A stretch of DNA of 43,441 nucleotides from Pseudoxanthomonas sp. (GTDB lineage Bacteria > Pseudomonadota > Gammaproteobacteria > Xanthomonadales > Xanthomonadaceae), in contig JAGHZW010000022.1 of NCBI GenBank assembly GCA_017745195.1, positions 21,358-64,798 of the forward strand, given 5' to 3'. The translations under genes and the position numbers were made by a program. The first letter of the stretch is position 1. Every line of letters starts with the position of its first letter. The notes below the pieces were generated by a model. That model worked only from the letters and a program-made list of their open reading frames with translations, ran no database searches and was not told the DNA's origin. This document shows, in pieces, positions 16,708 to 24,614 of the stretch.

Positions 16708-18081
16708 CAGCGGTTCCTGCGTCGCGCCGGGCAGCTGCACGCCCAGTTCGCGGGCCAGGGTGGGGGCGATACGGCGGATGTCGACCTGGCCCAGGTTCCT
16801 GCCGGCCCCGATCCCCGGGCCCTGGATGAAGAACGATGAGTTCATTTCCGGGTGCGAGTTGAGATAGCCGTGCGTGCCGATCGTCTTCTCGGTGCGCGTC
16901 ACCACCTCGCCGGTGAGCGCGCCACCCATCGCATAGCCCGACCGGCTGTCGACCACGAACGCGGCATCCGGCAGCGCGCCGGCGGCGACGGCCTGCTCGC
17001 CGTCGAGCACCGCGGCAATCCCGCTGGCCGGGTCGGCGGCGAGCTCATGCAGGATCCGGCCGACCTGCGCGCGCACCGCGGCGTCGGCCGGGTCGGCCAG
17101 CACCACCGATGAACTGCCGCCGGAATTCCATGCATACGCCTTCCACGATTTCACCTTCGGTGCAGGGCCTTCGGTGAATTCGACCAGGCCGGCCTTGGCC
17201 AGGGCCGCGTTGAGGTTGATCAGGTGGTCCACCGGCAGGAAGCCATGGTCGGAGGCGATGGCGACGGTGGCCTGCGGGTACGCCTTGCGCTCGGCGGCGA
17301 CCAGGCGTCCGACCAGGGCGTCGATCTTCTCCAGCACGCGCCGCGATTTTTCGCTGACGGGCAGCGGGCCATCCTCGTGCTGGGCGCCATCGAGGGTGAC
17401 GATGTGTACGGTCAGCAGCCGCGGCCTGGCTTTCTCGATCATCGCGGTGGCCACGCCGACGATCTTCTCGTCCATCGCCACTTCGTTCTCGTTGCTGCCG
17501 GCATAGAACGGGCCGATGTCCTTCTCGACCTGCTCGAGGAAGCCGGAGGGCGTGGACACCGCTTCCATCACGTAGCGGTCGGAGGCAGTCTTCTTGGTGC
17601 GCCAGTATTCGGGCACGTTGTAGTCGATCGCCGGGTGGTGCACCGACACCGGCCACAGCACCGAGCCGGTGACCATGCCCGCGGCCTTGGCCGCGTCCCA
17701 CAGCGTGGGCGACTGGATCTGTGAGCCGTACCAGTTCCACGCGCCCTGCTCGTGGCCGAGCGGATCGAACACGGTGTTGGTGTAGATGCCGTTCTCGCGC
17801 GGGCCGGTGCCCGTCACCAGGGCGGTGTGGTTGGGGTAGGTGACGGTCGGGCTGACGTTGGTCACGCCCTGGGCATGGGCGCCGCTGCGGGCGATTTCGC
17901 GCAGCACCGGCGCGCGCACGCCGAGCCGCTCGGCGTCGAGGATGTAGCTGGGATGGAGGCCGTCGATCGAAATCAGCAGCACGGCGCGCTCGCCGGTGGC
18001 GGGCGTGGCAGATGCCGACGGCGCCGAGGCGAGGGCAAACAGGAGCGCGGCGCACAGGCGCGCGGACAGGGGCAGAGGCAT
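16693..18081 (-). CDS. Exported nucleotide pyrophosphatase/phosphodiesterase (ENPP family)
   Basis: This 462-residue enzyme belongs to the alkaline-phosphatase superfamily and should cleave phosphodiester or pyrophosphate bonds in the periplasm. The signal peptide (1-25, ALLFALASAPSASA) is Sec-type. The two-metal site is intact: D40 in LISIDG, the nucleophile T81 in TVTYPNHT, the later DHGF motif and the C-terminal HGYLNSHPEM histidine. The start at 18081 has AAGGAC seven bases upstream. An in-frame ATG at 18108 lacks a ribosome site and would lengthen the signal peptide. It is the last gene of the sigma factor/FecR/TonB receptor/PhoD unit, 47 nt after PhoD. Nucleotides or other phosphodiesters are the likely substrates; which one cannot be read from the sequence. 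Confidence 0.9.
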   Translation of the reverse strand: MPLPLSARLCAALLFALASAPSASATPATGERAVLLISIDGLHPSYILDAERLGVRAPVLREIARSGAHAQGVTNVSPTVTYPNHTALVTGTGPRENGIYTNTVFDPLGHEQGAWNWYGSQIQSPTLWDAAKAAGMVTGSVLWPVSVHHPAIDYNVPEYWRTKKTASDRYVMEAVSTPSGFLEQVEKDIGPFYAGSNENEVAMDEKIVGVATAMIEKARPRLLTVHIVTLDGAQHEDGPLPVSEKSRRVLEKIDALVGRLVAAERKAYPQATVAIASDHGFLPVDHLINLNAALAKAGLVEFTEGPAPKVKSWKAYAWNSGGSSSVVLADPADAAVRAQVGRILHELAADPASGIAAVLDGEQAVAAGALPDAAFVVDSRSGYAMGGALTGEVVTRTEKTIGTHGYLNSHPEMNSSFFIQGPGIGAGRNLGQVDIRRIAPTLARELGVQLPGATQEPLPLRD

Positions 18082-18128
18082 GGCGGGTGTCCTTGGATGG
18101 GTCGTCATATAGGGCACGGAGGCGTGGA

Positions 18129-19703
18129 TCAGGCGCGTTCGAGCTTCGGCCGGTCCGGCGCGACCACGAACCGCTGCAGGGTCCGGATCGGGCTGCCGGG
18201 GCGGTCGACGTAGTCCATCGCCTTGACCTCGGTGGTCCACTGAGTGGGGGTGATGTCGAACAGCTGGTAGCCGCGGCGGTCGGTGTAGAGCGCGAAGTGC
18301 GGGTTGTTGCGGCGGATGTGGCCGAGCCGCTCCTCGCCGAAGCCGTTGCCGTTGGAGGTCATCGACGCGGCCTGGAATTCCACCGCGACCTTGCGTCCGT
18401 CGGGCGCCTCGTCGTTCTCCGGCACTTCGCCGACGAGATGGCGGTGGTGGTCGCCGGAGGCGATCACCACGTTGCTCAGGCCGTGCCTGCGGATGCTCTC
18501 GACCAGGCGCGCGCGCGCCGGCCGGTAGCCATCCCACAGGTCGGTGGCGAAGCTGGGCTCGCTCGCGCCTTCGGCACGGAAATCGACCGGCATCACGATG
18601 ATCTGCTGGGCCAGCAGGTTCCAGGCCGCGTCGTTGGCCAGGCCCTGGTCCAGCCAGGCTTCCTGCGTGCGACCGAGGATTTCCGGCGAGTCGTGCGCAT
18701 CCGGACCGCACGGCTTGATCTTGCCGTCGTCGCACGGCTGGTCCGAGCGGAAGCTGCGCGTGTCCAGCACGTGGGTGCGCAGCAGCCGGCCCCAGTCCAG
18801 GCGGCGGTAGGCGGTCAATCCGGCCTGCAGCGACGGGAACTGCGCCTTGCGTACCGGCATGTTTTCGTACCAGGCCTGCAGCCCGGCCAGGCGGCGCAGG
18901 GCGAAGATCTCCGGCGCGGTCCCATCCTGGTCGATGTCACCGGCGTAGTTGTTGTCGATCTCGTGGTCGTCGAACGAGGCGGCGAAGGCGCAGGCCGCGT
19001 GCGCCGCCTGCAACTGCGGATCGGACTTGTACTGCGCATAGCGGCGGCGGTAGTCGTCGATCGAATAGATCTCGCCGCCGGCGTGCTGGCGCACGCAGGT
19101 CCATTCGCCGTTCGCGCTTGGTCCCAGCGGCGTGGTGCCGCCTTCGTAGATGTAGTCGCCGTAGTGGAAGACCAGGTCCAGGTCCGGTTCGCCGGCCAGG
19201 TGCCCCCAGGCGTCGTACCAGCCCATCTCCCAGTGCTGGCATCCGGCCACGGCGATCCGGGCGCGATCCACCACGGCACCGGCCAGCGGCGCGGTGCGCG
19301 CGCGGCCGGCCGGACTGGCGTCGCTGCCGGCCAGCGCGAACCGGTACCAGTAGTGGCGGTGGGGACGCAGGCCCTCCACCTCCACGTGCACCGAATGGCC
19401 GAGCTCGGGCATCGCGATCGCTTCGCCCTGGCGGACGACGCGACGGAAGCCCTCGTCCTCGGCCACCTCCCAGCGGACCGGCACGCGCACGGCGGGCATG
19501 CCGCCGTGCGCGTCCAGCGGACGCGGCGCGAGTCGCGTCCAGATCACGAACCCGTCCGGCCACGGATCGCCGGAGGCCACGCCGAGCGTGAACGGGTTGT
19601 CGCCCAGCGTCCCGGCGAACAGCGGCGTGCGGGAAACGCCTGCAAGCAGCGCGATGCCGGCGCTGGCCTGCAGGAACCTGCGGCGGTCGATGCGCATCGC
19701 CAT
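18129..19703 (-). CDS. phoD: PhoD-family alkaline phosphatase, Tat-exported
   Basis: This 524-residue metallophosphoesterase should release phosphate from mono- or diesters outside the inner membrane. The N-terminus has a twin-arginine signal, RRRFLQASAGIALLAG (about residues 7-22). The Ig-like PhoD N-domain begins with FTLGVASGDPWPDGFVIWTRL. Catalytic-domain motifs are VAGCQHWEMGW, HYGDYIYEGG, FDDHEIDNNY and SGDHHRHLVGE, which supply Fe/Ca ligands in characterised PhoD enzymes. The start ATG shares one base with the TonB receptor stop (TGATG), so translation is coupled. Tat export agrees with the family, which folds around metals before export. The length is normal. Confidence 0.93.
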   Translation of the reverse strand: MAMRIDRRRFLQASAGIALLAGVSRTPLFAGTLGDNPFTLGVASGDPWPDGFVIWTRLAPRPLDAHGGMPAVRVPVRWEVAEDEGFRRVVRQGEAIAMPELGHSVHVEVEGLRPHRHYWYRFALAGSDASPAGRARTAPLAGAVVDRARIAVAGCQHWEMGWYDAWGHLAGEPDLDLVFHYGDYIYEGGTTPLGPSANGEWTCVRQHAGGEIYSIDDYRRRYAQYKSDPQLQAAHAACAFAASFDDHEIDNNYAGDIDQDGTAPEIFALRRLAGLQAWYENMPVRKAQFPSLQAGLTAYRRLDWGRLLRTHVLDTRSFRSDQPCDDGKIKPCGPDAHDSPEILGRTQEAWLDQGLANDAAWNLLAQQIIVMPVDFRAEGASEPSFATDLWDGYRPARARLVESIRRHGLSNVVIASGDHHRHLVGEVPENDEAPDGRKVAVEFQAASMTSNGNGFGEERLGHIRRNNPHFALYTDRRGYQLFDITPTQWTTEVKAMDYVDRPGSPIRTLQRFVVAPDRPKLERA

Positions 19704-22700
19704 CAGAACCGGTACGTCCAGTTGAGGCTGTAGTAGCGACCGACCAGGTCGTACACCGAGCTGTTGGCGTAGATGCCCGGTTCGCCGAAGCCCATCTGCG
19801 GAGGCCTGGTGTCGAACAGGTTGGTCACGCTGAGGGTGAAGGCGTGGTCGCCGAGGTGATAGCGCGCCGACAGGTCGTGATAGGTGCGCGAGGGCACCGT
19901 GTTGTCGTCGTACTGCTCGTCGGAGGTCGCGTTGACATTGCCCTTGCCACTGCCCCAGTAGCGGCTGTTCAGGGCCAGGCCGAAGTCGCCGATGTCGTAG
20001 GTCGTGGTCAGGTTGGCGCGCACGTTCGGACTGGTATAGGCGCCATCGACCAGCTGGTCGCCGGCCGACACGCCCGGCGTGGTCTCCAGGACCTGCTTGA
20101 TCAGGTAGGTACCGGCGAAGCGGAAGCCCAGGCGGCCGGGACCGGCATCCGTGCTCCAGTTGGCGCCAACGTCTATGCCGCGGGCGTGCATGCGGGCGAT
20201 GTTGGCGGTCTGCGCCTTCACCGTCACGCCGGCGCCCATCGGCAGCACGATGCCGACCGTAGGGTTGACGTTGACCGTGTCGGTATTGCGGGTGACGGCC
20301 GCGCAGTACGGGTTGTCGGTGCTCGGCAGGTCCACGCACAGGTTCATGATCTGCAGGTAGCTGAGCGTGTAGATCACGTCGTCGATGTCGATGTTCCAGT
20401 AGTCCACCGTCATGTCGAAGTTGTCGGCCGGATGCAGCACGAAACCGAAGGTGGTGCTGTTGGAGATCTCCGGCTGCAGGTCGGGGTTGCCGCCCGAGGT
20501 GGTGACCGGGCCGAGCTTGGGATCGACGAAGGGCACCGGTACGCCGGAGGCGGCGCAGTTGGCCGCGCGGGTCGGCGAGGCGTAGTAGTTGGCGACCATG
20601 CAGGGGTCGGAGATCGAGCCCTGGTGGGTTTCGGTGATCGGTTCGTACAGTTCGCCGAAGTTCGGCGTGCGCACGCTGCGCGACCTCACCCCGCGGAACG
20701 CCAGGCTGTCCATCGGCGCCCACACCAGGCCGTACTTCCAGGCGTCGGTACCGCCGACGGTGCTGTAGTTGGAATAACGGTAGGCCGCTTCCACGTCCAG
20801 GCGCTTGGCCCAGGGCGCGTCGGACAGCAGCGGCGCGATCGCCTCGACGTAGGCTTCCTTGACGTCGGTTTCGACATCGAGCTGGGTGCGCAGGGCGATG
20901 CCGCCGCCATAGGCCAGCTCGCCAGCGATGGCCAGCGGATCGTCGCGGTTGACCAGGGTGTCCTTGCGGTACTCCAGGCCCGCGGCGAACTGCAGGTCGC
21001 CAGCCGGCAGCTGGAAGAGCGGGCCGCTGATCTCGGCACCGGCCAGCTGCTGGGTGGTTTCGCGGAACTCGTGGCGATCGGCCATCACGTAGTCGACCAG
21101 CGCCTTGCTCGCCGGCTCGGTGCTGAAGATGTTCAGCGGCACGCAGCCATTGGCCCGCGCGACGACGTCGCGGCACACCGGCTGGCCGTTCACCGCGATC
21201 ACGTCGCGCGCGGCCAGCCAATGCGACTTCCACGGGATGTTGCCGTCGGTGACGTGGTCGGTCACCTTGCCGTACTGGTAGAACGCGCTCCAGTCGAGGT
21301 AGTCGCTGATCTGACCGGACAGTTCCGTGCCGACGGTGTAGGTGGTGCGGTGATGATCCATGGTCATCACCGGGAAGTTGCCGTAGGTGCGGTCGATGTT
21401 GAGGCTGGTCAACCCGTACTGCTGCATGACCGCGCGGATCGAGGCAGGCAGGAACGGGTTGTCCAGGTAGGCCTTGGCGCCGCCGGGGGAGGTGCCCTGG
21501 CTGGAGAAGAACGTGGCGCGGGTGTCGTCGCGCCAGGGGTAGTAGTCGCCGTCGTAGTCGGTCCCGGCGTAGTCGAACCAGCCGGCCAGGGTCGTGCTGT
21601 CGCTGAAGTCGAACTCGGCCCGGCCCATCACCGAGGCGTTCTCGTTGCCGCCGCGGAACTGGTTGTGGTCGGTCAGGTTGCGCCCGTCGCCGCCGTTGCC
21701 GGTGGCGAACTGGGCGATGCCGCTGGAGTAGTAGACGTCGTGGTACATCGGGCGGACGGTGCCACCGTCTTCCAGCATGTAGCGCGTGTTGACCGCCTTG
21801 CCGTTGATCGTGCCCAGCCAGAAATTCGGCTCGTAGGCGTAGTAGTGCTGGCGGTAGTTGTACAGGGTGACGGTGTCGTAGATGCCGTCGTTGGCGCCGG
21901 TATTGGCCGGGTTGGCCAGGTTGAACGGCTGCCACGTCCACGGATAGCGGTCGTACATGTACAGCGGGTCGGTGCGGGTCCACATGCCGCCGATGGACAC
22001 GCGGCCGCGGTCGTCGGCGAACTTGAAGCCGGTGGACAGCGACACCAGGCGCTGGGACGCGTCGCCGCGCTCGGATACGCCACCGGTCACCGACACCGTG
22101 GTCTCCTCGATGTCGCGCTTGGTGATGATGTTCACCGCGCCGGTCACCGCGTCCGAACCGTACACCGCGGCCGCGCCGCCGGTGACGATCTCGACCCGGT
22201 CGATCATGCCCAGCGGGATCGTGCCGATGTCCACCGCCGAAGAGCGGGCGGACGAGGAGACCCGGCGCTTGCCGTCGATCAGGGTCAGCGAGCGGTTGGT
22301 GCCCAGGTTGCGCAGGTTGAGGAACGACGCGCCGGCGTCCCAGCCGGTGACGCTGCTGGCCAGGCTGTTGCCCACGCCCATCGCCGGATGCTGCTGCAGC
22401 ACGCTGTACAGGTCGTTGAAGCCGAAGCGCAGCGCCTCATCCAGGTGGATGACGCTGATTGGCATCGGCTGTTCCAGCTCCGGGCGGGCGATGCGCGAAC
22501 CGGTGACCACCACGTTGTCCAGGGTCCTGGTCGTATCCGTCTTCGCGGACGAGGCCCCGCCCGCATCGTCGGCGCCGAGCACCGCCACGTCGCCCTCGAA
22601 GGAGCGCACCGCCAGGCCGGTGCCGGCGACCAGCGTGTTCAGCGCCACCCGCGTGTCGATGTAGCCCTGCACGCCGTTGATGTTGCGGCCTTCGACCGCG

Positions 22701-22876
22701 TCCCCGGGGGCGATCACCTGGATGCCCGCCTGCTGCGCGAACTGGCGCACGCCGGTGGCGGCCTGCTGGCTCGGTACGTTGAAGCTGTGGCTTTCCGCGT
22801 GCGCGGCGGGGGAAGCCTGCATCGCCATCACGGCGATGGCGATGCCGGTGGCGAGCCTTGAAGTGGGGGAATGCAC
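19703..22876 (-). CDS. TonB-dependent receptor with STN signalling domain
   Basis: This 1057-residue outer-membrane transporter has a signal peptide (1-27, AMQASPAAHA). An STN (secretin/TonB short) domain spans about 28-100 and contains SFNVPSQQAATGVRQFAQQAG and IQVIAPGD. The plug includes VVVTGSRI, IDGKRRV and VEIVTGGAAAVYGSDAVTGAVNI. A large barrel ends in YSLNWTYRF with the terminal aromatic. An STN domain marks FecA-like transducers that signal through FecR to an ECF sigma factor, and both genes lie directly upstream. The start is GTG at 22876 with AGGAG eight bases before it; the nearby ATG is in another frame. The unusually close coupling to PhoD suggests the cargo carries phosphate, but the ligand is unknown. 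Confidence 0.93.
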   Translation of the reverse strand: MHSPTSRLATGIAIAVMAMQASPAAHAESHSFNVPSQQAATGVRQFAQQAGIQVIAPGDAVEGRNINGVQGYIDTRVALNTLVAGTGLAVRSFEGDVAVLGADDAGGASSAKTDTTRTLDNVVVTGSRIARPELEQPMPISVIHLDEALRFGFNDLYSVLQQHPAMGVGNSLASSVTGWDAGASFLNLRNLGTNRSLTLIDGKRRVSSSARSSAVDIGTIPLGMIDRVEIVTGGAAAVYGSDAVTGAVNIITKRDIEETTVSVTGGVSERGDASQRLVSLSTGFKFADDRGRVSIGGMWTRTDPLYMYDRYPWTWQPFNLANPANTGANDGIYDTVTLYNYRQHYYAYEPNFWLGTINGKAVNTRYMLEDGGTVRPMYHDVYYSSGIAQFATGNGGDGRNLTDHNQFRGGNENASVMGRAEFDFSDSTTLAGWFDYAGTDYDGDYYPWRDDTRATFFSSQGTSPGGAKAYLDNPFLPASIRAVMQQYGLTSLNIDRTYGNFPVMTMDHHRTTYTVGTELSGQISDYLDWSAFYQYGKVTDHVTDGNIPWKSHWLAARDVIAVNGQPVCRDVVARANGCVPLNIFSTEPASKALVDYVMADRHEFRETTQQLAGAEISGPLFQLPAGDLQFAAGLEYRKDTLVNRDDPLAIAGELAYGGGIALRTQLDVETDVKEAYVEAIAPLLSDAPWAKRLDVEAAYRYSNYSTVGGTDAWKYGLVWAPMDSLAFRGVRSRSVRTPNFGELYEPITETHQGSISDPCMVANYYASPTRAANCAASGVPVPFVDPKLGPVTTSGGNPDLQPEISNSTTFGFVLHPADNFDMTVDYWNIDIDDVIYTLSYLQIMNLCVDLPSTDNPYCAAVTRNTDTVNVNPTVGIVLPMGAGVTVKAQTANIARMHARGIDVGANWSTDAGPGRLGFRFAGTYLIKQVLETTPGVSAGDQLVDGAYTSPNVRANLTTTYDIGDFGLALNSRYWGSGKGNVNATSDEQYDDNTVPSRTYHDLSARYHLGDHAFTLSVTNLFDTRPPQMGFGEPGIYANSSVYDLVGRYYSLNWTYRF

Positions 22877-22955
22877 TGCGCTGCTCCTGCGTCATGGAAA
22901 GGTGTTGTTCCTTTCCAGGACGGGGCGCCATGCCGTTTCCTTCGCATCGGCCACA

Positions 22956-23903
22956 TTAATTTTTTTTGACGGTGCCGGGCTGCTCTTCGATGACGATGGC
23001 ATCGCCGCGCGGGACCGCGCGCGCGCCGGCGACCGCGGCGGCGGCCCTGGCGAACGCGTACGGATCGTTGGCCCGGAACAGGCCGACGACGCGCACCTGG
23101 CCGACGCGCGGGTCGGCAATGACGATCTGGGTGTGGTTGATGCGGTTGAAACGCGCGACCGCGGTTTCGATCGTGTCGTCGTGCAGCGACAGCTGGGCCA
23201 CGTCCGGTGCCGGCAGCTGCAGGCCGTCGGCGGCGCCAGGCTCGAGGGTGAGCTTGCCGCCGGCACGCAGCAGCACGGCCTGGTCGCGGGCCTCGCGCGC
23301 CCACACCAGCACGCTGCCCTCGTCGACGCGCACGTAGGCGCCGGTCCGGCCGACCCGCGCCACCGAGTACACCGTGCCGGTGGCCTGCGCGCTGACTTCG
23401 CCGGCCCTGACCACGAACGGCCGCTTCGGATCCTTGGCGACCTTGAAGTTCGCTTCGCCGCTCAGCAGGGTGATGCTGCGCACCTGGCCGCCGATGTCCG
23501 CACGGATGTCCCCGCCCTCCGTCAGCGTCACGATCGAGCCGTCGGCCAGGTTCACCGTCTGCCCGTGCGGCTGATTGAACACAGCCAGCAGCGCCGTGGA
23601 CGCGGCAAGCACGCCGCCCAGGCCGGCGGCGATGGCCATGCGCCCGAAGCGGCGCGGTGCGCGCGGACCGTATTCGGCATCGTTGCCGGAGTGGCCGAGC
23701 ACCGGCGCGCCGCGCACGACGGCGTCTTCCATCAGGTGCAGCGCCGCCTGCGCGCGTACCAGGGCACCGCGGTGGCGCCGGTCCGCCTCTAGCCACGCGA
23801 CCAGGTCGGCGTGGTCCTGCGCGGTCATTTCTCCGTGCGCCAGCCGCGCCGCCCATTGCGCCGCCTGTTCGTCCGCTCGGTTAGTTGAAGAGGGGCTTTC
23901 CAA
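22956..23903 (-). CDS. FecR-family anti-sigma/transmembrane signal relay
   Basis: This 315-residue inner-membrane protein should pass the receptor signal to the adjacent ECF sigma factor. The cytoplasmic N-terminal FecR domain reads EQAAQWAARLAHGEMTAQDHADLVAWL (about 12-38). One transmembrane helix follows (about 88-110, MAIAAGLGGVLAASTALLAVF). The periplasmic FecR domain includes VNLADGSIVTL and ITLLSGEANFKV, and a C-terminal STN-like part reads FNRINHTQIVIADPRVGQVRVVGLF. The only start that keeps the N-terminal domain is TTG at 23903: an in-frame TGA lies 9 nt upstream. AGGTGA precedes it at a workable distance. The gene overlaps the end of the sigma factor gene by 79 bp. Confidence 0.88.
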   Translation of the reverse strand: MESPSSTNRADEQAAQWAARLAHGEMTAQDHADLVAWLEADRRHRGALVRAQAALHLMEDAVVRGAPVLGHSGNDAEYGPRAPRRFGRMAIAAGLGGVLAASTALLAVFNQPHGQTVNLADGSIVTLTEGGDIRADIGGQVRSITLLSGEANFKVAKDPKRPFVVRAGEVSAQATGTVYSVARVGRTGAYVRVDEGSVLVWAREARDQAVLLRAGGKLTLEPGAADGLQLPAPDVAQLSLHDDTIETAVARFNRINHTQIVIADPRVGQVRVVGLFRANDPYAFARAAAAVAGARAVPRGDAIVIEEQPGTVKKN

Positions 23904-24451
23904 GCCGGTTCACCTTGTGGCTGATCCCGAGCGGGCTGTTCCGTCATGGCCTTCAACAGCTTCTTCAGGCCCCGCGCGATGTGGTTCTCGACGACACACT
24001 CACTGACGCCCAGCCGCCGCGCCGTTTCCGCCTGCGACAACCCGTGCAGGCGGCGAAGCTCGATGACCTGGCGACAGGTCCAGGGCATTTCCGCCAGCAG
24101 CCGCTGCAGGCGCTGCAGTTCCTGGCCGGCCTCGGCGATCCTTTCCGGCGACGGGCTGTCAGCTGGGACGTGTTCCCAGTCGATTTCCGTCATCCGGTTC
24201 GCATTGGCCACCTTGGCCGCCCGCAACAGGTCGATGGCCACCGCCTGCACCGTGGCGAAGAAGTATGCGCGCGGATTGCCGATGTGTTCGACCGATGCCA
24301 GTTCGGACAGCCGGCAGTACGCCTCCTGGACCACGTCGTCGACCTCCAGCGCATGGCCCCAGCGACGCGCCAGCCAACTGCGGACGATGGCCTCGTGCGG
24401 GAGGATTTCCCCGGCGATCCAGACGACGATGCGGCTGCGGTCGGCGTCCAT
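23825..24451 (-). CDS. ECF sigma factor, FecI type
   Basis: This 208-residue RNA polymerase sigma factor heads the five-gene unit. Region 2 runs through WLARRWGHALEVDDVVQEAYCRLSEL and NPRAYFFATVQAVAIDLLRAAK (about 25-80). Region 4 is MPWTCRQVIELRRLHGLSQAETARRLGVSECVVENHIARGLKKL (about 122-165), a typical helix-turn-helix. A basic tail of about 40 residues beyond region 4 is longer than in many relatives and overlaps the FecR gene. The ATG at 24451 fits the family N-terminus, but its ribosome site (GAGG) is weak. The unit probably responds to substrate binding at the TonB receptor; an iron-box promoter could not be recognised. Confidence 0.9.
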   Translation of the reverse strand: MDADRSRIVVWIAGEILPHEAIVRSWLARRWGHALEVDDVVQEAYCRLSELASVEHIGNPRAYFFATVQAVAIDLLRAAKVANANRMTEIDWEHVPADSPSPERIAEAGQELQRLQRLLAEMPWTCRQVIELRRLHGLSQAETARRLGVSECVVENHIARGLKKLLKAMTEQPARDQPQGEPAWKAPLQLTERTNRRRNGRRGWRTEK

Positions 24452-24573
24452 CGGGTGGGTCGGCCTCGTGATCGACGGGGAGCCACGCGGGCCGGAACGG
24501 CGGACGGCGGCGGAATGCGGACGCGCCGCGGTGCCGGAGTATGTTTTGCGGATATGTAAGCGCTGTTACCGCG

Positions 24574-24602
24574 GTGGCGGCCGGTGCCGGCGGCCGCCAC
24601 CT
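24574..24602 (-). terminator. Very stable hairpin after the FAD hydroxylase gene
   Basis: Perfect 11-bp arms (24574-24584 and 24592-24602) flank a 7-nt loop, 12 nt past the stop codon of the hydroxylase gene on the minus strand. No T-run follows. The position suggests it insulates the sigma factor operon from the upstream gene. Confidence 0.55.
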
Positions 24603-24614
24603 GGTGTTCCGCCC

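Noticed and set aside
18129-21983. Apparent 1284-codon fusion of a receptor-region frame with PhoD
   Set aside because: The upstream part is an out-of-frame reading of the TonB receptor gene. The twin-arginine signal at the ATG at 19703 marks the true PhoD start.
19844-22861. Open reading frame of about 1000 codons opposite the TonB receptor gene
   Set aside because: The translation is compositionally biased and without domains, while the minus frame encodes a complete TonB receptor. It is a shadow of high-GC third positions.
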